NCBI GenBank assembly: GCA_963942565.1
Contig: OZ012684.1
Coordinates: forward strand, 95,501,055-95,565,054
Source: Maea johnstoni
Lineage: Eukaryota; Annelida; Polychaeta; Spionida; Magelonidae
Length of the DNA: 64,000 nucleotides
Direction: 5' to 3'
In this document: one piece after another, positions 63,454 to 64,000 of the stretch
Layout: every line of letters begins with the position of its first letter
How positions within the stretch are numbered: the stretch's first letter is position 1
The notes under the pieces: generated by a model
Told to the model about the DNA's origin: nothing
The model's input: the letters and a program-made list of their open reading frames with translations, nothing else
Databases searched by the model: none
Made by a program: the position numbers and the translations under genes

Positions 63454-64000
63454 ATTTGCTTACGACTTTTTAGAGACCAAATGAATCTCAAACAGGAAGT
63501 GTCCCAACATCATGCCCTACTCTCTTTATTTCCTGTTTCTCCTGCCCAGGAAATACTCTAGAATAACGCCAAGGCTCAGGGATCTGTCCACACGTCAGCC
63601 TATACACTCTTGGCAGTCATGTTCTCGTCCTTTGGCTTAGCACCACATTTCAGTGCTGCCATCTCTTCGCAGCTAGCAGAAGTGCTACCACCTCGTATCT
63701 CGCTGCCAAACTCTGGACTGTCCATGGTCTTATGGGATTAAGTTGTGAATATCCAGTCGTTTAAAATGTTTCAAAGCCTACACCCTCATCCTCATAATAG
63801 AACCAACTGTGACTGTCTAGGCCATCGGTGAGCAGAGCATTTAAGGTACCACTTACGGTATCTCCAAACCTCACATAGGCTTGCACACAGAAAGGAAAGA
63901 TTTTGGCTTTTAATTTTCTCGATATTGAATTTCACCAAATCGAGGGCGCGTTAAAGTAGCACTTTGGCCATCAAGTCTTATCGGATTTGCTTGAAACGTT

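Larger units (their letters stand above)
20015..64000. repeat. 5S rDNA tandem array, right segment (units 16-51)
   Basis: The same 1,220-bp unit resumes exactly where it was interrupted at the TTAA target site and runs to the window end. It contains 36 gene copies. Spacing is 1,219-1,221 bp except where poly-A length changes it to 1,214-1,217 (units 31, 33, 35, 37, 39) and where a spacer deletion gives 1,149 (unit 32). Sub-blocks repeat at two- and three-unit periods, described separately. The final unit is cut by the window end. Confidence 0.97.

Overview
This window is almost entirely one tandem array of 5S ribosomal RNA genes from an animal nuclear genome. A unit of about 1,220 bp repeats head to tail from base 1 to base 64000. 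Each unit holds one 118-nt 5S gene on the minus strand and a non-coding spacer of about 1.1 kb. I count 51 gene copies: 15 left of an insertion and 36 right of it. The RNA (starts GCCTACG, ends GTAGGC, contains TCACCGAAGTTAAGC and the TACTTGGATGGGTGACC box) is of the general invertebrate metazoan type. I cannot name the species from it.

Layout. Bases 1-18009 hold units 1-15. Four of these genes (units 3, 9, 11, 14) share a 10-bp deletion that removes the 3' strand of helix I. Bases 18014-20014 are a 2,001-bp DNA transposon flanked by a TTAA duplication, with AGGGG...CCCCT ends and a THAP zinc-finger reading frame. TTAA target plus THAP points to the Kolobok superfamily. It carries no recognisable transposase catalytic core, so it looks internally deleted and non-autonomous. 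Bases 20015-64000 hold units 16-51.

The array is a patchwork of local amplifications: a 3-unit (3.66 kb) duplication at about 22.7-30.0 kb, a 2-unit (2.43 kb) higher-order repeat run four times at about 39.9-49.7 kb, and a 3-unit displacement at about 57-62 kb. These blocks carry diagnostic 5S variants, for example G81A and G82A in box C, C29T with C40G, and the truncated 3' end. Gene variants therefore travel with spacer variants through unequal exchange or conversion.

No protein-coding host gene is visible in the array. The 60-80-codon open frames that recur once per unit are spacer frames copied with the repeat. The spacer holds a possible degenerate 5S-like relic in the same orientation as the gene, a potential multi-hairpin segment and an AT-rich tract downstream of each gene. 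RNA positions below count from the 5' G of the gene (position 1) to the final C (118).
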